A stretch of 64,000 nt of DNA, from contig NZ_VFQE01000002.1 in the NCBI RefSeq assembly GCF_006717095.1, positions 744,001 through 808,000 on the forward strand, read 5' to 3'. A program made the translations under genes and the position numbers. The notes below the pieces were generated by a model. That model worked only from the letters and a program-made list of their open reading frames with translations. It did not search any database and was not told where the DNA came from. Below, one piece after another: positions 50,412 to 57,603 of the stretch (positions within the stretch are counted from its first letter, which is position 1; each line of letters starts with the position of its first letter). The DNA is from Blastococcus colisei. Its GTDB lineage: Bacteria; Actinomycetota; Actinomycetes; Mycobacteriales; Geodermatophilaceae.

Positions 50412-51197
50412 CTACCGCCGCTCGAAGACAGGAGGACGACGGTCGAAGAACGCGTCGAGGGCCTCGTGGTGGTCGTGGGTGCGGAGCATCTCGAGGAACT
50501 TCTCGCGCTGCAGCGCCGTGATCTCCGCGTCGTCCAGGCCGAAGGCGCGGTTGGCGCAGGCCTTGGTGTTCTCGACGCTCAGCGGGGCCCGCGAGGCGAT
50601 CCGCTCGGCCAGCGCCGTCGCGGCCGGCAGCAGCTCCTCCGGCTCGTGCACGCCGGTGACCAGGCCCCAGCGCTCGGCGGTGTCGGCGTCGCAGGGCGCG
50701 CCGGTCAGCAGCATCTGCTTGGCCCGCCCCAGGCCGATCGTCCGCGGCAGCCGGTACCAGCTGAGGATCAGGCCCACGTTGACGCCCGCGGCGACGAACC
50801 GCGCGCCGGGCGCCGCGAGCCGGATGTCGCAGGCGAGCGCGAACTCAAGCCCTCCCCCGGCCACGTCGCCGTTGACCGCCGCGATCACCGGCACCCGCGA
50901 CTGCTCCACCTTCAGCATGGCCGCGCTCAGACTGTGGGGGTGGGCGACGTAGGCCTCGTCATCCGCACGGGTCTTCAGCGACTGCTGGAGCTTGAGGTCG
51001 CCGCCGGCGAGGAACGCCGTCCCGGCGCCGGTGATCACCACGCAGCGCACGTCGAGGTCGGCGTCCAGCGGGTCGAACGCCGCGAAGAACGCCGCGCCGA
51101 CGTCGCGGGTGAAAGCGTTGCGCGGCGGGCTGTCGACCGTCAGCACCGCCACGCCCGGCGAGGGGCGGTCGACGCGAACCAGGGGCCGTTCATTCAC
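50412..51197 (-). CDS. Crotonase-family protein lacking both catalytic glutamates
   Basis: The 261-residue protein begins at the GTG at 51195-51197. Crotonase markers are the oxyanion segment FLAGGDLKLQQSLKTRADDE and NGDVAGGGLEFALACDIRLA. At the two positions held by Glu in hydratases it reads AAPGARF and AAGVNVGL, so neither Glu is present. It is therefore unlikely to be a plain enoyl-CoA hydratase and may be an isomerase, hydrolase or decarboxylase. It overlaps the stop of the CaiB/BaiF gene by 4 bases. Confidence 0.85.
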   Translation of the reverse strand: MNERPLVRVDRPSPGVAVLTVDSPPRNAFTRDVGAAFFAAFDPLDADLDVRCVVITGAGTAFLAGGDLKLQQSLKTRADDEAYVAHPHSLSAAMLKVEQSRVPVIAAVNGDVAGGGLEFALACDIRLAAPGARFVAAGVNVGLILSWYRLPRTIGLGRAKQMLLTGAPCDADTAERWGLVTGVHEPEELLPAATALAERIASRAPLSVENTKACANRAFGLDDAEITALQREKFLEMLRTHDHHEALDAFFDRRPPVFERR

Positions 51198-52405
51198 TGC
51201 TTCTCCTCCATCGCGCGGACGCCGCCCCGGGCCAGCAGCCCGTCGATGCGGGCCCGGTCGTAGCCGAGCTCGGTCAGCAGCTCGACGGTGTGCTCTCCCT
51301 GCAGCGGAGCGGGCCGGCGGAGGCTGCCCGGCGTCCCGCTGAGCTTGGCCGGGATGCCGAGCGTGCGCACGCGGCCCTCGACCGGGTGGTCGAGCTCCTG
51401 CACCATGCCCCGGGCGAGGGTGTGCGGATCCGCGAGCGACTGGCCGTAGTCGAGGATCGGGCCGGCCGGCACGTTCGCCGCGAGCAGCGTCTCCACCCAG
51501 TCGGCCACCGTGCGGCCGGCGAGGGCCGCCTCGAGCTCGGGCACCAGCTGGTCGAGGTTGCGCAGCCGGTCGGCGTTGGCGGCGAACCGGGGGTCGTCCT
51601 CGAGGTCGGGCCGGCCGAGCACGACGCACAGGTTGCGCCAGAAGTGCGGTTTGTTGGCGGCGACGATCAGGTAGCCGTCGGCGGCGCGCAGCGCCTGGTA
51701 GGGCGCCGCGCCGCGGTGGGCCGAGCCCAGCGGGCCGGGCACCTCGCCGGTCGTCCAGACCTGGGCGCTCTCCCAGACCGACATCGACATGGCCGCGTCG
51801 AACAGCGAGGTGTCGATGTACTGGCCCTCGCCGGTGCGTCCGCGGGCGAGCAGGGCGGCCAGGATCGCGTTGGCGCCGATCAGGCCGGCGGCGAGATCGG
51901 CGACCGGGAGCCCCGCCTTCATCGGCGGCCCACCGGACGCCCCGGTGACGCTCATGATCCCCGACATCCCCTGGGCGATGATGTCGTAGCCCGGGCGCTG
52001 CGCGTACGGCCCGGTCTGCCCGAAGCCGGAGATGCTGGCGTAGACCAGCCGGGGGTTCACCGCGCGCAGGGCCTGGTGGTCGATGCCGAGCCGGGTGGTG
52101 ACGCCGGGCCGGTAGTTCTCCACGAACACGTCCGCGGTGGCCACCAGGTCCAGCAGCGCCCGGCGGCCCTCGTCGTCCTTGAGATCGACGGTGAAGCTGC
52201 GCTTGTTCCGGTTCAGGGCCAGGAAAGCGGCTCCGTCGTCGCCGGTCATCGCGAAGCCGAACCGGCGCGAGGTCCGGTCGGGGCCCTCCACCTTGATGAC
52301 GTCGGCGCCCATGTCGGCGAGCGTCATCGTGCAGTAGGGGCCGGCCAGGACCTGCGTCATGTCGAGCACGCGGTAGCCGTCGAGCGCACCTCCGGTCACC
52401 GGCAC
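51194..52405 (-). CDS. CaiB/BaiF class III CoA-transferase, operon B copy 1
   Basis: I prefer the GTG at 52405, which follows a GGAGGG, over the longer frame from 52450, whose start lies inside a conserved promoter motif. The 403-residue protein has DGYRVLDMTQVLAGPYCTMT, GADVIKVEGPDRTSRRFG, NKRSFTVDLKDDEGRRALLD, NYRPGVTTRLGIDHQALR, GFGQTGPYAQRPGYDIIAQG and LPVADLAAGLIGANAILAAL with the catalytic Asp. It is the first gene of operon B and would activate the imported carboxylate. Confidence 0.9.
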   Translation of the reverse strand: MPVTGGALDGYRVLDMTQVLAGPYCTMTLADMGADVIKVEGPDRTSRRFGFAMTGDDGAAFLALNRNKRSFTVDLKDDEGRRALLDLVATADVFVENYRPGVTTRLGIDHQALRAVNPRLVYASISGFGQTGPYAQRPGYDIIAQGMSGIMSVTGASGGPPMKAGLPVADLAAGLIGANAILAALLARGRTGEGQYIDTSLFDAAMSMSVWESAQVWTTGEVPGPLGSAHRGAAPYQALRAADGYLIVAANKPHFWRNLCVVLGRPDLEDDPRFAANADRLRNLDQLVPELEAALAGRTVADWVETLLAANVPAGPILDYGQSLADPHTLARGMVQELDHPVEGRVRTLGIPAKLSGTPGSLRRPAPLQGEHTVELLTELGYDRARIDGLLARGGVRAMEEKQ

Positions 52406-52439
52406 AGCGCTCCCTCCGTCGTCCTGGTCGTGATCCGTA

Positions 52440-52463
52440 CCATAGTCCACATCCTGTAGGAAA
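52440..52463. promoter_or_regulatory. Shared 24-base motif, copy 2
   Basis: On the plus strand it reads CCATA, GTCC, ACATCCTGTA, G, GAAA in sequence, matching the site at 42212-42235 at 21 of 24 positions. It lies between the divergent CoA-transferase (operon B) and the CMD-family gene, about 35 bases upstream of the preferred CoA-transferase start. Confidence 0.55.
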
Positions 52464-52494
52464 CCGATCGCCCGTACCGCTTCGAGGAGCTGCC

Positions 52495-53004
52495 ATGGCC
52501 CGCCTGCCCGACGTCGACCCCGCCGGCGAGGTGGCCGAGCGCGTGCGCGCCCGCCGCGGCGGCAACCTCACCCCGCTGGACCGCATGCTGCTGCACAGCG
52601 AGCCGCTGGCCGACGGCTGGAACACCCTGCTGGGCGCCGTCCGCTCCCGGTTCGAACTGGCCGCCGATCTGCGGGAGCTGGCCATCTGCCGGGTCGCCGT
52701 GCTCAACGACGCGGACTACGAATGGCGGGCGCACGCGCCCCTGCTGGTCGCTGCCGGCTTCCCCGAGGACCGGCTCGAGTCGCTCCGGGGGGACGACCTC
52801 GACGCGCTCGATCCCGCGCACCGGACCGTCGTCGCCTACACCGACGCCGTGACCCGCGACATCCGGGTGCCCGACGCGCTGTTCGCGCAAGCGCGCGAGC
52901 TGCTCGGGGAGCGCGGCACGGTCGAGCTCACCGCCACGATCGCCGCCTACAACATGGTGTCCCGCTTCCTCGTCGCACTCGAGGTCCACGGCAACGAGCA
53001 CTGA
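52495..53004 (+). CDS. Carboxymuconolactone decarboxylase family protein
   Basis: This 169-residue protein has the AhpD/CMD-like helical fold, with RFELAADLRELAICRVAVLN and DADYEWRAHAPLLVAAGF. The CxxC redox pair of AhpD is not present, so peroxidase activity is unlikely. Family members take part in protocatechuate catabolism or have unknown roles. It starts at an ATG after GAGGAG and is divergent from operon B. A strong hairpin follows its stop. Confidence 0.82.
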   Translation: MARLPDVDPAGEVAERVRARRGGNLTPLDRMLLHSEPLADGWNTLLGAVRSRFELAADLRELAICRVAVLNDADYEWRAHAPLLVAAGFPEDRLESLRGDDLDALDPAHRTVVAYTDAVTRDIRVPDALFAQARELLGERGTVELTATIAAYNMVSRFLVALEVHGNEH

Positions 53005-53008
53005 CCCA

Positions 53009-53067
53009 GGCATAGGTACCTTCACCTGCGTTCTGCGCCCGAAAACGCAGGTAAAGGTACCTATGCC
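53009..53067. terminator. Large bidirectional hairpin between convergent genes
   Basis: Two 24-base arms (53009-53032 and 53044-53067) pair with one mismatch around an 11-base loop and can be extended outward by three more pairs after another mismatch. The core arm contains AGGTACCTTCACCTGCG. It starts 5 bases after the CMD-family stop and precedes the convergent acyl-CoA dehydrogenase stop. There is no U tract. It may be a terminator or a dispersed palindromic repeat. Confidence 0.75.
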
Positions 53068-53102
53068 CGGGCGACGGCCTCGGCGACGGCGACGGCGAGC
53101 GG

Positions 53103-54248
53103 CTACGTGCGTTGGTCGAAGCGGCGGTCGAAGACGGATTCGGCGATCCGGTTGCGGAGCATCTCCAGCGAGCCGCCGGCGATCATCCAGCCGCGGGTGC
53201 GGCGCAGGCAGTACTCGACGAGGGAGTCGGTGCTGTACCCCAGCCCGCCCATGATCTGCAGGGCCTCGTTCGCGCACTCGAAGCCGGCGGTGTTGCACGC
53301 CAGCTTGGCCACCGAGGTGTCGTAGGCCGACGGCAGCCCGTCGTCGGCGTTCCTGGCCGCGCGGTAGAGCAGCAACTGCGCCGCGTCGAGCTTCACCGCC
53401 ATGTCGGCGAACTTCCACTGCAGGCCCTGGAACTCGCACAGCGGCTTGCCGAACTGCTCGCGGACCTTGGCGTGCTCACGGGCCTCGGTGAACGCGTAGC
53501 GCCCGAGGGCGAGCGCGCGGGCGGAGTTCCCGATCCGCTCGACGTTGAAGCCGGAGATCTGCTTCTTGAAGCCGCCGGGGCCCAGCAGCACGTTCTCGGC
53601 CGGGATGCGGCAGTCCTCGAAGACGAGCTCCGACCACTCCTCGCCGCTCATGTACTCGTGCTTGGCACCGAGGGTGAAGCCCGGGGTGTCCCGCTCCACC
53701 AGCACCGAGCCGATGTTGCCGGTGCCGGGGCCGAAGCGGACGTAGACCAGGTAGAGCGTCGCCTCCGGGCTGTGCGTGCCGAAGATCTTCGCGCCGTTGA
53801 GGACGTACTCGTCGCCGTCCTGGACGGCGGTGGTGCGCAGCTCGGTGACCGCGGAGCCGGCCTCGGACTCCGACATCCCCAGCGAGATGAGGTTCTCGCC
53901 CGAGAGCAGGCCCGGCAGGAAGCGCTCCTTCTGCTCGGGGGTGGCGTACTCGGCCAGCGTGCGGATCGCCCCGAAGCTGCCGGCCTGCACGATGTCGGCG
54001 GCCTTCGGCGACGCGTAGGCGACCTCCTGGATCGCGATCACCGCGTCGACGAGCGAGGCGCCCTGACCGCCGTCCTCCTCCTTGAGCGTGAGGCCGAGGA
54101 GGTTGTTCTTGGCCAGCTTCTTCGCGACGTCCCACGGATAGCCGGGGGCGTGGGCGAGCTCGACGGCGTCCTTCTGCAGTTCCGAGCGGGCGAAGTCCCG
54201 CACCGCGGAGGCGAAGGCCTCCTGGTCGTCCTCGAGACGGAATTGCAC
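53103..54248 (-). CDS. Acyl-CoA dehydrogenase family protein, 2
   Basis: The 381-residue FAD enzyme starts at a GTG after GAGGAGG. It has ISLGMSESEAGSAVTELRTT, DGDEYVLNGAKIFGTHSPEA, FEDCRIPAENVLLGPGGF, QIMGGLGYSTDSLVEYCLRR and an end with GWMIAGGSLEMLRNRIAESV. It would oxidise an acyl-CoA to an enoyl-CoA. It is separated from the TTT genes by a terminator and has its own AT-rich promoter region, so it may be controlled separately. Confidence 0.9.
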   Translation of the reverse strand: MQFRLEDDQEAFASAVRDFARSELQKDAVELAHAPGYPWDVAKKLAKNNLLGLTLKEEDGGQGASLVDAVIAIQEVAYASPKAADIVQAGSFGAIRTLAEYATPEQKERFLPGLLSGENLISLGMSESEAGSAVTELRTTAVQDGDEYVLNGAKIFGTHSPEATLYLVYVRFGPGTGNIGSVLVERDTPGFTLGAKHEYMSGEEWSELVFEDCRIPAENVLLGPGGFKKQISGFNVERIGNSARALALGRYAFTEAREHAKVREQFGKPLCEFQGLQWKFADMAVKLDAAQLLLYRAARNADDGLPSAYDTSVAKLACNTAGFECANEALQIMGGLGYSTDSLVEYCLRRTRGWMIAGGSLEMLRNRIAESVFDRRFDQRT

Positions 54249-54297
54249 GGGAGCCTCCTCGTGATCGCCGCGCCGGGGCGACGCGCTGTCATGACAT

Positions 54298-54312
54298 CAA
54301 TATTCTATACAA
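54298..54312 (-). promoter_or_regulatory. AT-rich site upstream of acyl-CoA dehydrogenase
   Basis: On the minus strand the site reads TTGTATAGAATATTG, about 50 bases before the GTG at 54248. It fits a -10 region or a regulator site and shares the TTGYAT-N3-ATAT pattern with sites at 22776 and 59440. Confidence 0.35.
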
Positions 54313-54325
54313 AAGACTCCCGAAG

Positions 54326-54358
54326 CCGGGAGCGCCAACCCGCGCCCCCGGCTCCCGG
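54326..54358 (-). terminator. Hairpin terminator after tctA
   Basis: CCGGGAGC (54326-54333) pairs with GCTCCCGG (54351-54358) around a 17-base loop, just 11 bases after the tctA stop. It is the likely end of the UGSC-tctCBA transcript. Confidence 0.6.
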
Positions 54359-54369
54359 AGGGATGGAGG

Positions 54370-55899
54370 TCAGTCCTCGACCTCGAGCTTCACCTTGTCG
54401 GCCTCCTCGCCGACGATCCGCCGGCGGACGAGATTCCAGATCCCGCCACCGAACAGCACCACGAGTGCGACGACCCACATGCCGATCGCGATGCCGCTGT
54501 CGACGAAGTACGACAGATCGCCCCGGCTCAGGAACATGCCCTCGCGGAAGTGTTTCTCGATGAACGGCCCGAGGACGAGGCCGACGATCATCGAGGCCAG
54601 GGCGAAGTCGAGTTTTCGCAGGAAGTAGCCGACCGCGCCCAGCAGGACGAGGACGTAGACGTCCAGCATGTTGAACCGCGTGCTGAAGGCGCCCAGCACG
54701 GCGATCACGATGATGCCGGGCATCAGGATGCTCTTCGGGATGCGCAGGACGCTGACCCAGAGCCCGACCATGGGCAGGTTGAGGATCAGCAGCATCACGT
54801 TCGCGACGTACATCGACGCGATGAGGCTCCAGAAGATGTCGGGACGCTGCTCGATCAGCAGCGGTCCGGGCTGGATCCCCTGGACCACCATCGCCGCCAG
54901 CATCAGGGCGAAGGTCGCCGAGAAGGGCAGCCCGAGCGACAGCAGCGGCACGAGGCTTCCCACGGCGGCGCCGTTGTTGGCGGCCTCCGGGCCGGCGACG
55001 CCCTCCACCGCACCGGTGCCCAGCTTGTCCCGGTTCTTGGAGACCGCCTTCTCCGTCCGGTAGGACGCGAAGCTGGACAGCGTCGCCGACGGCCCCGGCA
55101 GCAGGCCGAAGAAGAATCCGATCACCGATCCGCGGCCCCACGGCGCCCACGCCCGCCGCCACTCCTCCCGGCTGGGCAGCAGTTCCCGGAGCTTGACGCT
55201 CTTGACCTTGGCCGCCCGCTCGGGATCCTCGATGAGCAGGAAGATCTCGGCGATGCCGTAGAGGCCGATGGCCACGGGGACCAGCGAGAACCCGAGCGCG
55301 AGGTCCTGGATGCCGAAGGTGTACCGGAAGAACCCGGTCACCTGCTCGACCCCGACCGTGCCCAACAGGACGCCCAGCACCATCGGGAAGAACCCGCTGG
55401 CGGGGCTCCCGCCCGACACCCGGGCGAGCACCAGCAGGCCTCCGCCGGTCAGCGCCAGGTACTCGGCCGGACCGAACAGCAGCGCCACGTTGGAGAGCAG
55501 CGGCGACATCAGCGTCACCAGGATGATGGCGATGGTGCCGGCGATGAAGGACCCGACCGCCATGATCGACAGTGCCGGCCCGGCTCTGCCCTTCCGGGTC
55601 ATCTCGTACCCGTCGATGGCGGTGACCACCGACGCCGCCTCCCCGGGCATGTTCATCAGCACCGAGGTCGTCGACCCGCCGTACATGGACCCGGCGTAGA
55701 CGCCGGCGATCATGATCAGACCCGCCGCGGGCGGCAGGGTGAACGTCAGCGGCAGGATCAGCGCGGCCCCGGCCACCGGACCCAGACCCGGCAGGACGCC
55801 GATGGCGGTGCCGGCCGCCGCCCCGATGAAGGCGGCGAGCAGGAGTTCCGGGGTGAAGACGAGCTCCAGCCCGTACAGCAGCCCTTCCCAGGAGTTCAC
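54370..55899 (-). CDS. tctA: TTT large permease subunit TctA
   Basis: This 509-residue membrane protein has about 12 hydrophobic segments and the TctA hallmarks: GVLPGLGPVAGAALILPLTF, YGGSTTSVLMNMPGEAASVV, FFGLLPGPSATLSSFASY and GVAGPEAANNGAAVGSLVPL with LSLGLPFSATFALML. It is the transport channel of the tripartite tricarboxylate transporter. It starts at GTG, overlapping the tctB stop. It is the only tctA in the window, while three tctC binding proteins are present. Confidence 0.94.
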   Translation of the reverse strand: MNSWEGLLYGLELVFTPELLLAAFIGAAAGTAIGVLPGLGPVAGAALILPLTFTLPPAAGLIMIAGVYAGSMYGGSTTSVLMNMPGEAASVVTAIDGYEMTRKGRAGPALSIMAVGSFIAGTIAIILVTLMSPLLSNVALLFGPAEYLALTGGGLLVLARVSGGSPASGFFPMVLGVLLGTVGVEQVTGFFRYTFGIQDLALGFSLVPVAIGLYGIAEIFLLIEDPERAAKVKSVKLRELLPSREEWRRAWAPWGRGSVIGFFFGLLPGPSATLSSFASYRTEKAVSKNRDKLGTGAVEGVAGPEAANNGAAVGSLVPLLSLGLPFSATFALMLAAMVVQGIQPGPLLIEQRPDIFWSLIASMYVANVMLLILNLPMVGLWVSVLRIPKSILMPGIIVIAVLGAFSTRFNMLDVYVLVLLGAVGYFLRKLDFALASMIVGLVLGPFIEKHFREGMFLSRGDLSYFVDSGIAIGMWVVALVVLFGGGIWNLVRRRIVGEEADKVKLEVED

Positions 55900-56438
55900 A
55901 GGAACAGGCCCCCGATCAGGCCGGTCGGGCCGAGCAGCCCCTCGGGCAGGCGCACGCTCAGCAACTCCATGAAGAACGCGGAGATGCCGACACCGATCGC
56001 GATGCCGTAGACGACGTTGCGGATCAGGGAGCGCGTCCCGAGCAGGCTCAGCGCCACGACCATGAACAGCGACGACGCGATGTACTGCCCCAGCGTCTGG
56101 TACAGGGCGATGAAGCCGAGCAGTGCCGCCGCCATCAGCAGCACGGTCCTGCGCTTCTCCCCGCGCGGGAGGCGCATGTCGCCGGAGACCTTGTCGGTCA
56201 GCCACGCCTCGAGGAGCGTCAGGATGGAGACACCCATCATGGCGACCCCGATGACCAGCGGGAACACACCGGCGCCCGGGCGGTCCCGCGTGCCCATGGG
56301 CACGTTGCCCCAGGTGTACCAGGTGAACCAGGCACCCAGTAGGAGGCCGAGCCCGCCGACCACGAGCCGGCCCTTGCGCTTGCTGCCAAGGGCCGGACTC
56401 GTGGCGGGGGGTGCGTCGGCCGGACTCTGCCGACTCAT
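55896..56438 (-). CDS. tctB: TTT small permease subunit TctB
   Basis: The 180-residue protein has four predicted transmembrane segments, starting with VVGGLGLLLGAWFTWYTWGN and GAGVFPLVIGVAMMGVSIL, which is the TctB pattern (GPGxFP-like turn). It follows tctC by 51 bases and overlaps tctA by 4 bases. It forms the permease with TctA. Confidence 0.9.
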   Translation of the reverse strand: MSRQSPADAPPATSPALGSKRKGRLVVGGLGLLLGAWFTWYTWGNVPMGTRDRPGAGVFPLVIGVAMMGVSILTLLEAWLTDKVSGDMRLPRGEKRRTVLLMAAALLGFIALYQTLGQYIASSLFMVVALSLLGTRSLIRNVVYGIAIGVGISAFFMELLSVRLPEGLLGPTGLIGGLFL

Positions 56439-56489
56439 ACGTCCCTTCCTGAGATCAGTAGCGACGGATCAGAGGATCGGATCGACCGA

Positions 56490-57509
56490 TCAGGCGTCCG
56501 AGTCCTCGATCTCGGCGAAGACCGGCCGGTAGTCGTTGATCTCCTGAGCCAGGTCGTCGAGCTGGATCGGGTCGACCACGTAGCCGTTCTCCTCGGCGAA
56601 CGCGGCGAACTCGTCGGAGGTCACGATCTCCTCCGAGACCTCGACGAGGGTGTCGCGGCACTCCTCGTCCAGGCCCGCCGGCGCGATCGTGTAGTAGGCC
56701 GCCGGCGTGATGGCACCCTCGAACTGCTCGCCGATCAGCGGCAGATCGGGGGTGGGCGCGTACTCCTCGTCGTAGAAGACGCCCAGCGGCCGCAGGTCGC
56801 CGGAGTCCACGAAGCCCTCCATCGACGGGTAGAAGGTGCCGATCGACTCGATCTCGCCGCTGACCACCGCGGTCAGGGCCTCACCGCCGCCACCGCTGAA
56901 CGGCACCCGGTTGAGCTCGATGCCCGTGCGGATCTCCAGCAGCTTGGCGTTCGTGTCCGGCGTGCCGCCGGCACCGGAGGTCGCGTAGCCGATGCCGTTG
57001 GGGTCGGCCTCCGCCGCGGCGAGGAACTCCTCCAGCGTCTGCCACGGGGTGTCGGCGTTGACCGCCAGCACCACGGGGATGTCGGCCAGCTTCACCAGCG
57101 GGGTGTAGTCGTCGGTGGTCTGGAACGGCAGGTCGGGGTTGAGGGCCGGCTGGTTGGCCAGCGCCGTGTGGTTGGACAGGCCGAGCGTGTAGCAGTCCGG
57201 CTGGGCCGTGACGATCGCGGTGGTGCCGATCGTCGCCGCGCCGCCCTCCCGGTTCTCGACGATGACGTCGACGCCGAGGATCTCCGACAGCTGGCTGGCG
57301 AACTGCCGGCCGATCGGGTCGGTCGAGCCACCGGTGCCGTACGGGATGATGTAGGTGATCGGGCGGTTGGGCTCCCAGCGGGTGCCGTCGCCACCGCTGT
57401 CCCCGCCTCCGGCGGCGGCGCCGCCCTCACTCCCGCCGTCACTTCCGCACGCCACCAGGGCCAGGGCGCTGACCGCGGCGAGCGTGCCTCGCAGAGCGTG
57501 CTTCTTCAT
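56490..57509 (-). CDS. tctC: TctC-type TTT substrate-binding lipoprotein, operon C copy
   Basis: The 339-residue protein starts at ATG after GAGGAG and has a lipoprotein signal (AAVSALALVACGSDGG), TYIIPYGTGGSTDPIGRQFA, DVIVENREGGAATIGTTAIV, PFSGGGGEALTAVVSGEIES and PLGVFYDEEYAPTPDLPLIG. It is the dedicated binding protein of the TctAB permease encoded next. A small hairpin (GATCGG at 56475-56480 with CCGATC at 56486-56491) overlaps its stop. It follows the UGSC-family gene by 94 bases. Confidence 0.93.
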   Translation of the reverse strand: MKKHALRGTLAAVSALALVACGSDGGSEGGAAAGGGDSGGDGTRWEPNRPITYIIPYGTGGSTDPIGRQFASQLSEILGVDVIVENREGGAATIGTTAIVTAQPDCYTLGLSNHTALANQPALNPDLPFQTTDDYTPLVKLADIPVVLAVNADTPWQTLEEFLAAAEADPNGIGYATSGAGGTPDTNAKLLEIRTGIELNRVPFSGGGGEALTAVVSGEIESIGTFYPSMEGFVDSGDLRPLGVFYDEEYAPTPDLPLIGEQFEGAITPAAYYTIAPAGLDEECRDTLVEVSEEIVTSDEFAAFAEENGYVVDPIQLDDLAQEINDYRPVFAEIEDSDA

Positions 57510-57603
57510 CGTCTATCTCCTCGTCGAGTGGGTCATGGGATGGATCGCTGTGCTGCGCTGGTCCGCCGCCTGGGTCGGGCGACGTGGGGGAAGGACGGAG
57601 GGA

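Noticed and set aside
54550-56010. A long plus-strand frame opposite tctA and tctB
   Set aside because: It has no recognisable motif and low-complexity composition, whereas the minus strand carries clear TctA and TctB membrane proteins.
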